From NCBI GenBank assembly GCA_050173345.1, contig JBFXKW010000013.1, positions 1-64,000 on the forward strand: a DNA stretch of 64,000 bases, in the 5' to 3' direction. This document shows positions 27,169 to 37,019 of the stretch, piece after piece (position 1 is the first letter of the stretch; each line of letters begins with the position of its first letter). Both the position numbers and the translations under genes were made by a program. This stretch comes from SHWC01 sp050173345 (GTDB lineage Bacteria > Pseudomonadota > Alphaproteobacteria > UBA828). The notes below the pieces were generated by a model. The model did no database searches. It was not told the origin of the DNA and worked only from the letters and a program-made list of their open reading frames with translations.

Positions 27169-28315
27169 GCCGCTCGCGCTTTACGTCCACTGGCCGTTCT
27201 GCCGCTCGAAATGCCCCTATTGCGACTTCAACAGCCATGTGCGCGACGGCATCGACCAGGCGCGCTGGCGTGCCGCGCTGCTGCGCGAGCTGGAGGCGAC
27301 CGCCGCAACGCTCGCGCCGCGAAGGCTGGAGACCATCTTCTTCGGCGGCGGCACGCCCTCGCTCATGCCGCCCGAGACCGCGGCGGCGCTGATCGAGCGC
27401 GCGCGGGCGCTGTTCCCGCCGGCCGGCGCGGTCGAGGTCACGCTCGAGGCCAACCCGACCTCGGTCGAAGCGGCGCGGCTCGGCGCGTTTCGCGATGCCG
27501 GCCTCGACCGGGTCTCGCTCGGCGTGCAGGCGCTCGACGATGCGGCGCTGCGCTTCCTCGGCCGGCAGCACTGCGCGCATGAGGCGATCAAGGCGGTCGA
27601 GCTTGCGCAGGCGCTGTTCGGGCGCGTCTCGTTCGACCTGATCTATGCCCGCCCCGGCCAAAGCGAGGCCGCGTGGCGCGCCGAGCTGGGCCAGGCGCTC
27701 GCGCTGGCGCGCGGCCACCTTTCGCTCTACCAGCTCACCATCGAGAAGGGCACGCCGTTCCATGCGCTGGCGCGCGACGGCGCCTTCGCCGTGCCGGACG
27801 AGGACGACGCCCACGCGCTCTTCGAGGCGACGCAGGAGCTCACCGAAGCCGCGGGGCTCGCGGCCTACGAGGTCTCGAACCACGCGGCGGATGGCGAGGC
27901 GTGCCGGCACAACCTCGCCTATTGGCGCTATCAGGACTACGCCGGCATCGGGCCGGGCGCGCATGGCCGGCTCGTGCTCGCGGACGGCCGTGCGGTCGCG
28001 ACGCGCCGCCACGCCAAGCCCGAGACCTGGCTCGATACGGTCGAGCAGCAGGGCGAGGGCAGCGCCGAGACCGCCGCCCTGAGCCCGCGCGAACGCGCCG
28101 AGGAAATGCTGATGATGTCGCTCAGGCTCGCCGAAGGCCTCGACGTCGCGGCGCTCGAACGGCGCACCGGCATCGCGCTCGACGCGCTGGCGCCGCCGTC
28201 GCGCCGCATGCCGCTCGTCGAAGCCGGGCTCCTCATGGAGGACGACCGCCGGCTGCGCACGACGCGGCGCGGCCGCGCCGTGCTGAACGCGTTGACCGCC
28301 CGGCTGATCGCCTGA
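27152..28315 (+). CDS. hemW: Radical SAM haem chaperone HemW
   Basis: The 387-residue protein has the radical-SAM cluster motif CRSKCPYCDF near the N-terminus, after the family start LALYVHWPF, then FFGGGTPSLM and LSLYQLTIEKGTPF, and a C-terminal HemN-like domain. HemW proteins resemble coproporphyrinogen dehydrogenase HemN but lack its residues for that reaction and act as haem chaperones. The start overlaps the rdgB end by 17 bases. Confidence 0.93.
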   Translation: MPTGPEPLALYVHWPFCRSKCPYCDFNSHVRDGIDQARWRAALLRELEATAATLAPRRLETIFFGGGTPSLMPPETAAALIERARALFPPAGAVEVTLEANPTSVEAARLGAFRDAGLDRVSLGVQALDDAALRFLGRQHCAHEAIKAVELAQALFGRVSFDLIYARPGQSEAAWRAELGQALALARGHLSLYQLTIEKGTPFHALARDGAFAVPDEDDAHALFEATQELTEAAGLAAYEVSNHAADGEACRHNLAYWRYQDYAGIGPGAHGRLVLADGRAVATRRHAKPETWLDTVEQQGEGSAETAALSPRERAEEMLMMSLRLAEGLDVAALERRTGIALDALAPPSRRMPLVEAGLLMEDDRRLRTTRRGRAVLNALTARLIA

Positions 28316-28336
28316 GCGCGGCTCCGCGCTATTTAT
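28315..28336 (+). terminator. Hairpin at the end of hemW
   Basis: AGCGCGG (28315-28321) and CCGCGCT (28324-28330) form a 7-base stem with a 2-base gap, followed by atttat. A similar short stem, CGCGC/GCGCG, follows. Weak terminator between convergent hemW and the LpoA-like gene. Confidence 0.4.
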
Positions 28337-28383
28337 GTTGGCTACCGCGCTTCGCGCTACTTGAGCCGATGCTGGTGGTGCGG

Positions 28384-29754
28384 CTAGTCGTCCGAGCGCG
28401 GTTCGGCGGCGCCGGCCTCGCCCGCCGGCTGCGTGCCGGTACCCGCGGTCGCCGGGCTCGGGAAGCGCCCGGGCGCCGGGCTCGCGACCTTGAGCGCGCC
28501 GCCCGCGCCGATCTCGATCACCGCGAGGCCGCGCTCGGCGGTGCCGCCCGCGCCGAAGCGGAAGATGCCCTCCGTACCGAAGAAGCCGCGCCGGTCCAAC
28601 AGCGCGGTCGTGCTGAAATCGGCGCCGGAGCTCCCTTGCGAAAGCAGGATGGCGAGCGCCGCCGCGTCATAGCCGAGCGGCGCGATGCGATGCGGCTCGT
28701 AGCCATAGACCGCCTTGAAGCGCTCGTGGAAATCGGCGACGCCGTCCGGCTGCGGGCTGACATACCAAGCACCGCGCAAGGCAGGCTCGCTCTGCACGCG
28801 CGGATCGGCCCAGAGCCCGGGGCCGAGCAGCTGGACCTTGGGCGCGGTCAGCTCGTGGACGGCGAGCTGCGGCAGCAATTGGAGCAGGCGCAGGCCGCCC
28901 TCGGGGACCACCAGCGCATCGAAGCCGCCCGCCTGCGCCAGACCCCGCACCACCTGCTCGAGCTCCTCGCTGCCCGCGTTGGGGGAATAGAACTGCACCG
29001 GGCCGAGCGAAGCGCCGCGCGCCACGGTCGTTTCGCGCACGAGGCGGCTCACCAGCTGGCCGTAGCTGTTGGCCGGCGCCAGCACCGCGAAGCGCTGCCG
29101 GCCGTTGGCCTGCGCGTGGCTGACCAGGCGCTCGATCTCCTGGTTCGCGGTGTGGCCGAGCAGGAAGACGCCGTCGCTCGCCGCCTCCGGGTTGTTCGAG
29201 AACGAGACCACGCTGACGCCGCGGGCCTGCGCGAGCGGCGCCACCGCCTGCGCCTCCTGGCTGAACAGGGGGCCGAGCAGCAGGCGCGCGCCGCCGCCGA
29301 TCAGCTTCGCAGCGGCCTCGGAGGCGCCCGCCGGCGTGCCGCCGGTATCGGCGGGCAGCAGGGTGAAGCGGTTGTCGGCTGCATCGAAAAGCGCGAGCTG
29401 CGCGGCATCGAGCAGCGCCTGGCCCTCCGCCTTGTGGGGGCCCGAGAGCGGCACCAGGAGGCCGACGCGGACCGCCTCCGGCCGGCCGACGATCACGCCC
29501 GGGATCGCGCTCTCCGGCGGCAGGGCGGCGAGCGACTGCTCCTCGACCGCCTCGCTGCTCAGCTCGGGCGGCTCGGACGGCAGCGTCTCGGGCGCGGCCG
29601 ACTCCTGGTCGGGCGACGGCGCGGTTGCTACCTTGGGCGGCGGGCAGCCGGCCACCAGCAAGGCAAGGCCGAGCGCGAGCACGGCGCAGAGGGAGGCGCC
29701 AAGCCGCGGCCGGCGCTGCCCGAGGCGGAGGAATGGCGTTCGCAGAGACATCAT
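28384..29754 (-). CDS. Penicillin-binding protein activator, LpoA-like lipoprotein
   Basis: The 456-residue protein has a lipoprotein signal (LGASLCAVLALGLALLVAGC, Cys near residue 37), a Pro/Glu-rich linker and a periplasmic-binding-protein-like fold (VRVGLLVPLSGPHKAEGQALLDAAQLALFD start). This matches the YraM/LpoA family, whose E. coli member activates the peptidoglycan synthase PBP1A from the outer membrane. The TPR-like N-terminal domain of E. coli LpoA is absent, as in most alphaproteobacterial forms, so PBP activation is only inferred. It is divergent from rsmI, as in E. coli. Confidence 0.85.
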   Translation of the reverse strand: MMSLRTPFLRLGQRRPRLGASLCAVLALGLALLVAGCPPPKVATAPSPDQESAAPETLPSEPPELSSEAVEEQSLAALPPESAIPGVIVGRPEAVRVGLLVPLSGPHKAEGQALLDAAQLALFDAADNRFTLLPADTGGTPAGASEAAAKLIGGGARLLLGPLFSQEAQAVAPLAQARGVSVVSFSNNPEAASDGVFLLGHTANQEIERLVSHAQANGRQRFAVLAPANSYGQLVSRLVRETTVARGASLGPVQFYSPNAGSEELEQVVRGLAQAGGFDALVVPEGGLRLLQLLPQLAVHELTAPKVQLLGPGLWADPRVQSEPALRGAWYVSPQPDGVADFHERFKAVYGYEPHRIAPLGYDAAALAILLSQGSSGADFSTTALLDRRGFFGTEGIFRFGAGGTAERGLAVIEIGAGGALKVASPAPGRFPSPATAGTGTQPAGEAGAAEPRSDD

Positions 29755-29786
29755 TAAGAGAGCCCCGCGCGAGCGGTTGATGATCA

Positions 29787-30684
<898 letters not shown>

Positions 30685-30704
<20 letters not shown>

Positions 30705-31062
30705 ACGCGCCCGCGCCGAACGCTGGGGCGTTCGCGCCGAAGCGCGCGCCGCGCTCTGGCTCAGGCTCGCCGGCTGGCGCGTGCTCGAACGGCGCTATCG
30801 CGTGCCGGTCGGCGAGATCGACCTGATCGCCGCGCGCGGCGGGCGGCTCGCCTTCATCGAGGTCAAGGCGCGCGCCGATGCAACGGACGCGCTCGAAGCG
30901 GTCGGCCCCATCAAGCGCCGGCGCATCGAGCGCGCGGCGGCGGCCTTCTTGTCGGCGCATCCCGAATGGAGCAAAGTTTCGCCACGATTCGACGTCATGG
31001 TCCTCGGCCCGTGGCGCCTGCCGCGTCACCTGAAGGATGCCTGGCGCCCCGATTGGCCCTGA
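30685..31062 (+). CDS. yraN: YraN family protein (UPF0102)
   Basis: The 125-residue protein has the YraN pattern, ARAALWLRLAGWRVLERRYR followed by GEIDLIAARGGRLAFIEVKAR, in which the Asp, Glu and Lys are those of an endonuclease-like (PD-ExK type) fold. Biochemical function is not established. ATG 30685 overlaps rsmI by 20 bases; an earlier in-frame start would lengthen the overlap without family support. Confidence 0.9.
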
Positions 31063-31082
31063 CGATCCCTTCGGAGCACAGC

Positions 31083-31739
31083 ATGGCAGAGCGTCGCCTC
31101 CCGAACCTTTCCTTCGCCTCCATGACCTCCAGCCCGGCGCGCAGGCTGCTGGCCGGCGTCGCGCTGCCGGCCGCCCTTCTGCTTGCGCTCAATGGCTGCG
31201 TCGGCATGGTGGTCGGCGGGGCCGCGACCGGCGCGACGGTCGCGGCGCAGGAGCGCTCGGTCGGCGACGCGGTCGACGACCTGACCATCCGCACCACGCT
31301 CAATGAGCTGTTTCTCCGCGAGAGCCTCGACCTCTACAACGATGTGAGCTTCAGCGTGGTCGAGGGCCGCGTGCTCTTGAAGGGCGCGGTGCTCAAGCCC
31401 GAGCACCGCATCAGGGCGACCCAGCTCGCCTGGCGCGCCGCCGGCGTGCGCGAGGTGATCAACGAAATCCAGGTGACCGACCAGGGCGGCATCTCCGACT
31501 ATGCCACCGACACCTGGATTTCCACCCAGCTCAAGACCAAGATGCTGCTCGACAAGGACGTGCTCTCCATCAATTACAATGTCGAGACCGTGAACGGCAC
31601 CGTCTACCTCATGGGCATCGCGCAGGACCAGAAGGAGCTCGACCGGGTGATCATGCTCGCCCGCAACGTGCCCCGGGTGACCGACATCGTCAGCCACGTG
31701 GTCATGAAGGACGACCCGTCGCGGGTGCCGAAGCCGTGA
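31083..31739 (+). CDS. BON-domain lipoprotein, DolP-like
   Basis: The 218-residue protein carries a lipoprotein signal (VALPAALLLALNGC, Cys about residue 39) and two BON domains: TIRTTLNELFLRESLDLYNDVSF-VVEGRVLLKGAV and ISTQLKTKMLLDKDVLSINYNVETVNGTVYLMG. E. coli DolP (YraP), encoded beside yraN, has the same design and supports outer-membrane integrity by binding anionic lipid. Identity in order and domain layout makes a DolP-type role likely. The start has a ggag RBS and the end overlaps the next gene (gtga). Confidence 0.85.
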   Translation: MAERRLPNLSFASMTSSPARRLLAGVALPAALLLALNGCVGMVVGGAATGATVAAQERSVGDAVDDLTIRTTLNELFLRESLDLYNDVSFSVVEGRVLLKGAVLKPEHRIRATQLAWRAAGVREVINEIQVTDQGGISDYATDTWISTQLKTKMLLDKDVLSINYNVETVNGTVYLMGIAQDQKELDRVIMLARNVPRVTDIVSHVVMKDDPSRVPKP

Positions 31740-32569
31740 GCAGCGCAGCGGCGATCGAAGCGGCGCTGCAACGGATCGGCGCGCAGGAGGACGACGCGCT
31801 CGACCTCGCCGAGGCCGCGCTGCTCTTGGGCGCGCTCGACCGCCCTTCGGTCAACCTCGGGCGCTATCGGGAGCACCTGGCGCTGCTCTGCCAGACGGTC
31901 GGCGAGGCGGCCGGCGCCGGCACGACGCGGCTCGAAGAGCGCGTCCAGCTCCTCAACGACGTGCTCTATCGCCGCTTCGGCTATAGCGGCGACACGGCGA
32001 GCTATGACGACCCGGACAACGCCAACCTGCTGCGCGTGATCGACCGGCGCATGGGCCTGCCGGTCAGCCTCGGCATCATCTACATCCACGCCGCCCGCGC
32101 TCAAGGCTGGCCGATTTCCGGCCTCGCCTTCCCCGGCCATTTCCTGGTCCGGCTCGACCTCGGCGCCAGCCGCATGATCGTCGACCCGTTCCACAACGGC
32201 CAGCCGCTCGAGGCGGGGCATCTGCGCGACCTCTTGAAGCAGTTCCAGGGCGCGGGCGCCGAGCTCGAGCCCAGGCATTATGTAGCCGTCAGCGACCGCG
32301 ACATCCTGCTCCGGCTCGAGAACAACCTGAAGACCCGCGCGCTGCAGAGCAACGACCCCGAGCGTGCGGCCAATATCCTGAAGCGCATGACGCTGGTCGC
32401 ACCCGAGGCGGCCGGCGCCTGGCGCGAGCTCGGCCTGGTCGAGGCGCACAACGGCAATATCAGGCGCGCGGTGAACGCGCTCGAAACCTTCCTCACTTTG
32501 TCGCCCGGCGGCAAGGACACGGAAAAGACGGTGGCGCTGCTCAAGCGCCTCAGGGGGAGCCTCAACTGA
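31736..32569 (+). CDS. SirB1-family transglutaminase-like/TPR protein
   Basis: The 277-residue protein has the SirB1 (transglutaminase-like) domain, seen in NLLRVIDRRMGLPVSLGIIYIHAARAQGWPISG and FPGHFLVRL, followed by a C-terminal tetratricopeptide-like region ending in RRAVNALETFLTLSPGG. The catalytic Cys of true transglutaminases is not evident (Ser in LPVSLG), as in other SirB1 proteins, so a binding rather than catalytic role is likely. The GTG start shares the gtga overlap with the dolP-like gene, and gshB follows one base after its stop. Confidence 0.85.
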   Translation: MSSAAAIEAALQRIGAQEDDALDLAEAALLLGALDRPSVNLGRYREHLALLCQTVGEAAGAGTTRLEERVQLLNDVLYRRFGYSGDTASYDDPDNANLLRVIDRRMGLPVSLGIIYIHAARAQGWPISGLAFPGHFLVRLDLGASRMIVDPFHNGQPLEAGHLRDLLKQFQGAGAELEPRHYVAVSDRDILLRLENNLKTRALQSNDPERAANILKRMTLVAPEAAGAWRELGLVEAHNGNIRRAVNALETFLTLSPGGKDTEKTVALLKRLRGSLN

Positions 32570-32570
32570 G

Positions 32571-33530
32571 ATGAGCCTCGCGGTGGCGATCCAGATGGAT
32601 CCGATGGAAGGCATCGACATCGATGCCGATTCGACCTTCGCGCTCGCCCTCGAGGCCAAGGCGCGCGGCCACGGGCTCTACCACTACCTGCCCAAGGCCC
32701 TTGCCCTGCGCGACGGCCGCGTGGTGGCACGGGTCAGCGCGCTCGACGTGAGGCGCGAGAAGGGCAACCACTTCACGCTCGGCGCACCCAAGCTAATCGA
32801 GCTCGAAACCTTCGACGTCGTGCTGATGCGCCAGGACCCGCCTTTCGACATGGCCTACATCACGGCGACGCACCTGCTCGAGCACGTCCAGCGCACCACG
32901 CTCGTGGTCAACGACCCGGTGCATGTCAGGAACGCGCCCGAGAAGCTCTACGTCACCCATTTCGCCGACCTGATGCCGCCGACGCTGATCACCTCGGACG
33001 CGCGCCTGGTGCGCGAGTTCCGCGCCGAGCACAAGGACATCGTGATCAAGCCGCTGTTCGGCAATGGCGGCGCCGGCGTGTTCCACATCACGCCGGGCGA
33101 CGAGAACCTCAACGCGCTGCTCGAAATGTTCACCGGCCTGTCGCGCGAGCCGATCATCGTGCAGCGCTACGTGCCCGAGATCAGGCAGGGCGACAAGCGC
33201 ATCATCCTGATCGACGGCAAGCCGGTCGGCGCGGTCGCCCGCGTGCCGCCGGCCGGCGAGGCGCGCGCCAATCTGCATGTCGGCGCCAAGCCCGAACCCG
33301 CCAAGCTGAGCGCGCGCGACGAGGAGATCTGCGCCGCGATCGGGCCCGCGCTCAAGCAGCGCGGCCTCGTCTTCGTCGGCATCGACGTGATCGGCGACTA
33401 TCTCACCGAGATCAACGTCACCTCGCCGACCGGCATCCAGGAGATCTCCCGCTTCGACGGCAGCAACCTCGCCGGCCTCGTCTGGGACGCCATCGAGAAG
33501 CGCCGCTCCAGGCAGCGCAAGCGGCTGTAG
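32571..33530 (+). CDS. gshB: Glutathione synthetase
   Basis: GshB joins gamma-glutamylcysteine and glycine with ATP. The 319-residue ATP-grasp protein (family about 315) starts with AVAIQMDPMEGIDIDADSTFALALEA, has MRQDPPFDMAYITATHLLE, the glycine-rich loop KPLFGNGGAGVF and the C-terminal VGIDVIGDYLTEINVTSPTG. One base separates it from the SirB1-like gene, so it is likely the last gene of the rsmI-yraN-dolP-sirB1 transcript. Confidence 0.96.
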   Translation: MSLAVAIQMDPMEGIDIDADSTFALALEAKARGHGLYHYLPKALALRDGRVVARVSALDVRREKGNHFTLGAPKLIELETFDVVLMRQDPPFDMAYITATHLLEHVQRTTLVVNDPVHVRNAPEKLYVTHFADLMPPTLITSDARLVREFRAEHKDIVIKPLFGNGGAGVFHITPGDENLNALLEMFTGLSREPIIVQRYVPEIRQGDKRIILIDGKPVGAVARVPPAGEARANLHVGAKPEPAKLSARDEEICAAIGPALKQRGLVFVGIDVIGDYLTEINVTSPTGIQEISRFDGSNLAGLVWDAIEKRRSRQRKRL

Positions 33531-33701
33531 ACGGTCCGGCCCGGCAGCCGCAGGCCTGCGATGCGGGGAAACCGGACACAGGCTTGTCTCTTGCCCGCCA
33601 AGCCAGGCCGGAGCACGATCCGCGGCACCGGACGGGCGGCGGCATCCCGCCTGGGATGGCCGTCGGTCCGCGTTCCCGCAACGGACGGAGAGGGTGGAAC
33701 C

Positions 33702-34034
33702 ATGGATAGAATCGGGCACTATGTCATCGCGCTCGCGCCAGGCGCCGATCCCGAGAAGTTCAAGGCGCACCTGACCAACGCGCTGTTCAAGGATCCCTCG
33801 GTCATGGCATCGACGCGCATCACGCGCGGCTTCGCCCACCGCCTGCTCGCGGTCGCGGGCGGCCATGACGGCATGCCGGCGAAGTATGTCTGGCAGGTGA
33901 CGGCCGATCTGATGGGCAACGGCAATTACGAGTTCGCCCAGAACGCCGCCAAGGTCCAGGCCGGGATTCGGGACTTCGGCGTGTTGACCGAGGTGGTCGA
34001 CCTGATCGACCTCGAGGCCGGCAAGCTCCATTGA
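33702..34034 (+). CDS. Conserved-looking small protein, function unknown
   Basis: The ATG at 33702 has a strong RBS (ggagaggg) and encodes 110 residues: MDRIGHYVIALAPGADPEKFKAHL at the start and a C-terminus VLTEVVDLIDLEAGKLH. The pattern of strand, helix, strand suggests a small ferredoxin-like or dimeric alpha-beta-barrel fold, but I do not recognise a family. It has no signal peptide. About 170 non-coding bases separate it from gshB, and a DUF4399 gene follows after 95 bases. Confidence 0.65.
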   Translation: MDRIGHYVIALAPGADPEKFKAHLTNALFKDPSVMASTRITRGFAHRLLAVAGGHDGMPAKYVWQVTADLMGNGNYEFAQNAAKVQAGIRDFGVLTEVVDLIDLEAGKLH

Positions 34035-34129
34035 GCGAGGCGCCGAAACGGCATAGGACTGTTCGTCCCCGCGCCGTCATGCGCCAGAATCCCCGGACGC
34101 CTCGGCGCGGGCAAGCCCCGGAGGGAAGG

Positions 34130-34555
34130 ATGCGCCGATTCCTGATGGCCGCGGCGCTCGCGGTCGCGCTTCCCGGTGTCGCCCATGCCGCGGACGGCGG
34201 GCCGACGCCCGCGCCCGAAGGCGCCCGCGTCTATATCATCGCGCCGGCGGACGGCGCGACGGTCTCGAACCCGGTCCATGTCGTGTTCGGGCTCAGCGGC
34301 ATGGGCGTCGCGCCCGCTGGCATCGAGCACGAGAACACCGGGCACCACCATCTGATCATCGATGCGCCGCTGCCGCCGCTCGACGAGCCGATCCCGAGCG
34401 ACGAGCACTACCGGCATTTCGGCAACGGGCAGACCGAGGCGACGATCGAACTCACGCCGGGCAAGCACACGCTGCAGCTCCTGCTCGGCGATCAGAACCA
34501 CATCCCGCACACGCCGCCCGTGCTATCGCCGCCGATCACGATCACGGTGGAGTGA
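34130..34555 (+). CDS. Periplasmic DUF4399-domain protein
   Basis: The 141-residue protein has a Sec signal (FLMAAALAVALPGVAHA, cleavage about residue 21) and the DUF4399 core: VYIIAPADGATVSNPVHVVFGLSGMGVAPAG, NTGHHHLIIDAPLP and HTLQLLLGDQNHIPHTPPV. The His-rich HHH and the NH-P-H motif could bind metal. Its function is unknown. The RBS ggagggaagg directs the chosen start. It is convergent with the PAS protein gene, 8 bases away. Confidence 0.85.
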   Translation: MRRFLMAAALAVALPGVAHAADGGPTPAPEGARVYIIAPADGATVSNPVHVVFGLSGMGVAPAGIEHENTGHHHLIIDAPLPPLDEPIPSDEHYRHFGNGQTEATIELTPGKHTLQLLLGDQNHIPHTPPVLSPPITITVE

Positions 34556-34562
34556 CGCGGGC

Positions 34563-35240
34563 TCAGTCCGGCCGGGTGTTGGCCTCGATGATCGATTCGA
34601 GGCAGGACGGGCAGACCGCGAAGCGCAGCTTTACCGCGGCCGGCCCGCCCATCGCCTGATAGGCCTCGGGCGTGCTCCAGCGCTCCCCGTCCTCGTGCGT
34701 GCCGGGCGGCCAGGCAACCGCATGGCAATAGGCGCAGAGGCGCACGACCGGCCGGGCGAACGAGGCGCCCTGGCCGCGCTGGAAGTTGGCATGGTCGAAG
34801 AGGGCGATGCGCGGCCGGCGCGCCTCGCTCAGCACCTGCGACTGGTAGAGCACCGCGCACAGGCGGCCGCCGACGCGCACCGGCGAGATCGACATGCGGG
34901 CGACGCGCGCGACCTCGGGCGAATCGCAGCGATGGACGAAGCTGATGCGCTCGCGCTGGCCCGCGCACACGGCATCGTGCAGGCGCCGATAGGCGTCGCG
35001 CACCTGGTCGTCGAGGGCACCGACCGCGAGCGCCGTGGCAAGCGCCTCCTCGCCGCTCTGCGCAGAGCCATCGGCCGCGTGCGCGCAGGCATGGCTGAGC
35101 TTGGTGGAGGTGGCGAGGATCACCCCGGTCGGGTCCACCAGATAGGCTATGCCGTCTATCGCGTCGAGCAGGGTCTCGGCCGAGAAGCCGAGATCGCTGT
35201 AGCGCAGCGCTTCCGGGATGGAGCGGGCCTCAGCCAACAT
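34563..35240 (-). CDS. Stand-alone PAS-like sensor with C-terminal CxxC zinc motif
   Basis: The 225-residue protein begins with a PAS-like segment (FSAETLLDAIDGIAYLVDPTGVILATS), then a helical region with Cys residues and a second strand set (ARMSISPVRVGGRLCAVLYQSQVL). The last 60 residues contain LCAYCHAVAWPPG, a Trp-x-x-x-E/A-Tyr stretch and FAVCPSCLESII, which match the paired CxxC motif found after PAS domains in many kinases and regulators. No output domain is present, so it would signal by protein contact or as a ligand binder. Location cytoplasmic; the start has a ggag RBS. Confidence 0.65.
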   Translation of the reverse strand: MLAEARSIPEALRYSDLGFSAETLLDAIDGIAYLVDPTGVILATSTKLSHACAHAADGSAQSGEEALATALAVGALDDQVRDAYRRLHDAVCAGQRERISFVHRCDSPEVARVARMSISPVRVGGRLCAVLYQSQVLSEARRPRIALFDHANFQRGQGASFARPVVRLCAYCHAVAWPPGTHEDGERWSTPEAYQAMGGPAAVKLRFAVCPSCLESIIEANTRPD

Positions 35241-35413
35241 GAAATTTCTCCGTCTGGCACAACTGACTGCGGAATCTGCCCGTTTCTAGTTCTTATGGCC
35301 TAATCGTAAAGATATTTCCGGTTAACAAGGGTTTAACGAGGTAGCGAGAGGTGGGTGACAACGCCGTGTACGGCCTTGTCACAGCCTCGGCAACCGGCCC
35401 CGGCCGCCCGGTG

Positions 35414-35442
35414 CAGACAGGCGGCGGCGCGCCGGCTAAGCT
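35414..35442 (+). promoter_or_regulatory. Putative leaderless promoter of the DsbA-like gene
   Basis: CAGACA (35414-35419), 17 bases, TAAGCT (35437-35442), then gccgcc and ATG 35449. The last four -35 bases match consensus. No RBS is present. Confidence 0.45.
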
Positions 35443-35448
35443 GCCGCC

Positions 35449-36252
35449 ATGTCAGCGTTTATGCGCGTCCCCGGCCCTGCGCGGCCCGGCTTCCTGCTGT
35501 TCGCCGCGCTGGCGGTGGCTTTCGTGCTGCTGGCGCGCCCCGCGGCCGCCGAATCCGCGCCGCCGGCCGAGACCGGCGGGCGCTCTGTCGAGGAGATCGA
35601 GCGGATCGTGCGCGACTACCTGCTCGCCCATCCCGAGCTCCTGCTCGAGGTCCAGCAGGCGCTCCAGGTGAAAATGCGCGCGCAGCAGGAGGCGCAGGAC
35701 CGCGAGGCCATCGCCGAGCACGCCGCCGCGCTCTTCCTCGACCCGGAGGCGCCGGTCGGCGGCAACCCGGAGGGCAGCATCACGCTCGTCGAATTCTTCG
35801 ACTATCGCTGCCCGCATTGCCGCCGGGCGCAGCCGGTGATCGAGCGGGTGATCGCGACCAACGCGGACCTCCGCATCATCTACAAGGAGCTGCCGATCCT
35901 CGGCGAGGAATCGGTGCTGGCGGCGCGCGCCGCGCTGGCCGCCCGGCCGCAGGGCCGCTATGACGCGTTCCACGCCGCGCTCATGCAGGCCGACGGGCCG
36001 TTCACCGAGGCGCGCCTCATGGAGCTCGCGGAAGCCGCCGGGCTCGACGCCGAACGGCTCGCCGAAGACATGGCGGACCCGGCCATCGAGGCGATCATCG
36101 CGGCCAACCGCCGGCTGGCCGAGCGGCTCGGCATCAACGGCACGCCCAATTTCGTCACCAGCGAGCACATCATCCGCGGCGCGCTCGGGCTCGAGCAGTT
36201 CCAGGCGCTGCTCGTCGAGCTCCGCCTCGCCCAGGCCGGGACGGCGGAGTGA
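35449..36252 (+). CDS. Periplasmic DsbA-family thiol:disulfide protein (ScsC/Com1-like)
   Basis: The 267-residue protein has a signal peptide ending about residue 35 (RPAAA), a helical N-terminal region IVRDYLLAHPELLLEVQQALQVKM characteristic of ScsC-type oligomerising domains, and a DsbA thioredoxin fold. The active site is CPHC (YRCPHCRRAQ) and the cis-Pro loop is GTPNF. Such proteins act as disulfide isomerases or oxidants, or as copper-resistance chaperones. No DsbD or ScsB partner is in the window. The upstream AT-rich gap and a TAAGCT hexamer suggest its own promoter. Confidence 0.9.
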   Translation: MSAFMRVPGPARPGFLLFAALAVAFVLLARPAAAESAPPAETGGRSVEEIERIVRDYLLAHPELLLEVQQALQVKMRAQQEAQDREAIAEHAAALFLDPEAPVGGNPEGSITLVEFFDYRCPHCRRAQPVIERVIATNADLRIIYKELPILGEESVLAARAALAARPQGRYDAFHAALMQADGPFTEARLMELAEAAGLDAERLAEDMADPAIEAIIAANRRLAERLGINGTPNFVTSEHIIRGALGLEQFQALLVELRLAQAGTAE

Positions 36253-36277
36253 AGGCAATGGGTTGGTGCGGCGATCT

Positions 36278-36346
36278 CATCCTTCGACAGGCTCAGGATG
36301 AGGCCGAAAATAAGGTCCTCATGCTGAGCCCGTCGAAGCATGAGGG
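36278..36346. repeat. Palindromic intergenic repeat, family B, copy 3
   Basis: CATCCTTCGACAGGCTCAGG (left) and CTCATGCTGAGCCCGTCGAA-GCATGAGGG (right), around gccgaaaataagg. It lies between two genes read in the same direction. Confidence 0.85.
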
Positions 36347-36362
36347 CAAAAGCACGGCGGCT

Positions 36363-36391
36363 TTGCCGGGCCTGCCGCCGCGCCATATATT
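36363..36391 (+). promoter_or_regulatory. Putative promoter of the DUF3016 gene
   Basis: TTGCCG (36363-36368), 17 bases, TATATT (36386-36391). The leader to ATG 36452 is about 54 bases with a ggagggg RBS. Confidence 0.5.
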
Positions 36392-36451
36392 AGGGTATTC
36401 GCACCGCGGCTCATGGCTCTGAGGGCATTGCTCCAACCCATGGAGGGGCTG

Positions 36452-36961
36452 ATGCGGATCGCCAAATCTCTCGTGATCGTCCCGCTGCTCGCGCTCGGCT
36501 TCGCCTCGGCCGCAGAGGCCGCGGTCGACGTGAAGTTCGTCGAGCCCGAGCACTACACCGACCCGAACCTGCGCGGCGGCTATGGCGAGAAGGCAAGGGC
36601 GCCGGCGCTCCGCGAGATCAAGACCTATCTGGAACGGCTCGGCGAGCGCTACCTCAAGCCGAACCAGCAGCTCGAGGTCGAGGTGCTCGACATCGACCTC
36701 GCCGGCCGCCACGAGCCGTGGCGCGCCTTCACCTACAACACCCGCATCCTGCGCGGCATCACCTGGCCGAGCATCACGCTGCGCTACAGCCTGCGCGAGA
36801 ACGGCGCGCTCTTGGTGAGCGCCGAGGAGAGGGTGAGCGATCTCGCCTATCTGATGCGGCAGCCCGGCCGCTATGCGAGCCAGCCGCTCCCCTATGAGAA
36901 GGCGATGCTCGAGAGCTGGTTCCGCAACCGCTTCGAAAGGCTCCTGCCGCCGCCGGCCTGA
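36452..36961 (+). CDS. Periplasmic DUF3016-family protein
   Basis: The 169-residue protein has a Sec signal (SLVIVPLLALGFASAAEA) and the DUF3016 body: VDVKFVEPEHYTD, a helix EIKTYLERLGERYL, LEVEVLDIDLAGRHEPW and WPSITLRYSLRENG, ending with EKAMLESWFRNRFERL. It has no assigned function. The strong RBS ggagggg fixes ATG 36452 rather than the ATG 13 codons upstream. Confidence 0.82.
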   Translation: MRIAKSLVIVPLLALGFASAAEAAVDVKFVEPEHYTDPNLRGGYGEKARAPALREIKTYLERLGERYLKPNQQLEVEVLDIDLAGRHEPWRAFTYNTRILRGITWPSITLRYSLRENGALLVSAEERVSDLAYLMRQPGRYASQPLPYEKAMLESWFRNRFERLLPPPA

Positions 36962-37019
36962 GCCGCCCGCCCCGGCATCATCGGCGGCCGGCGCGACCTT
37001 GGAGCAGGGGTAGGCCCTC

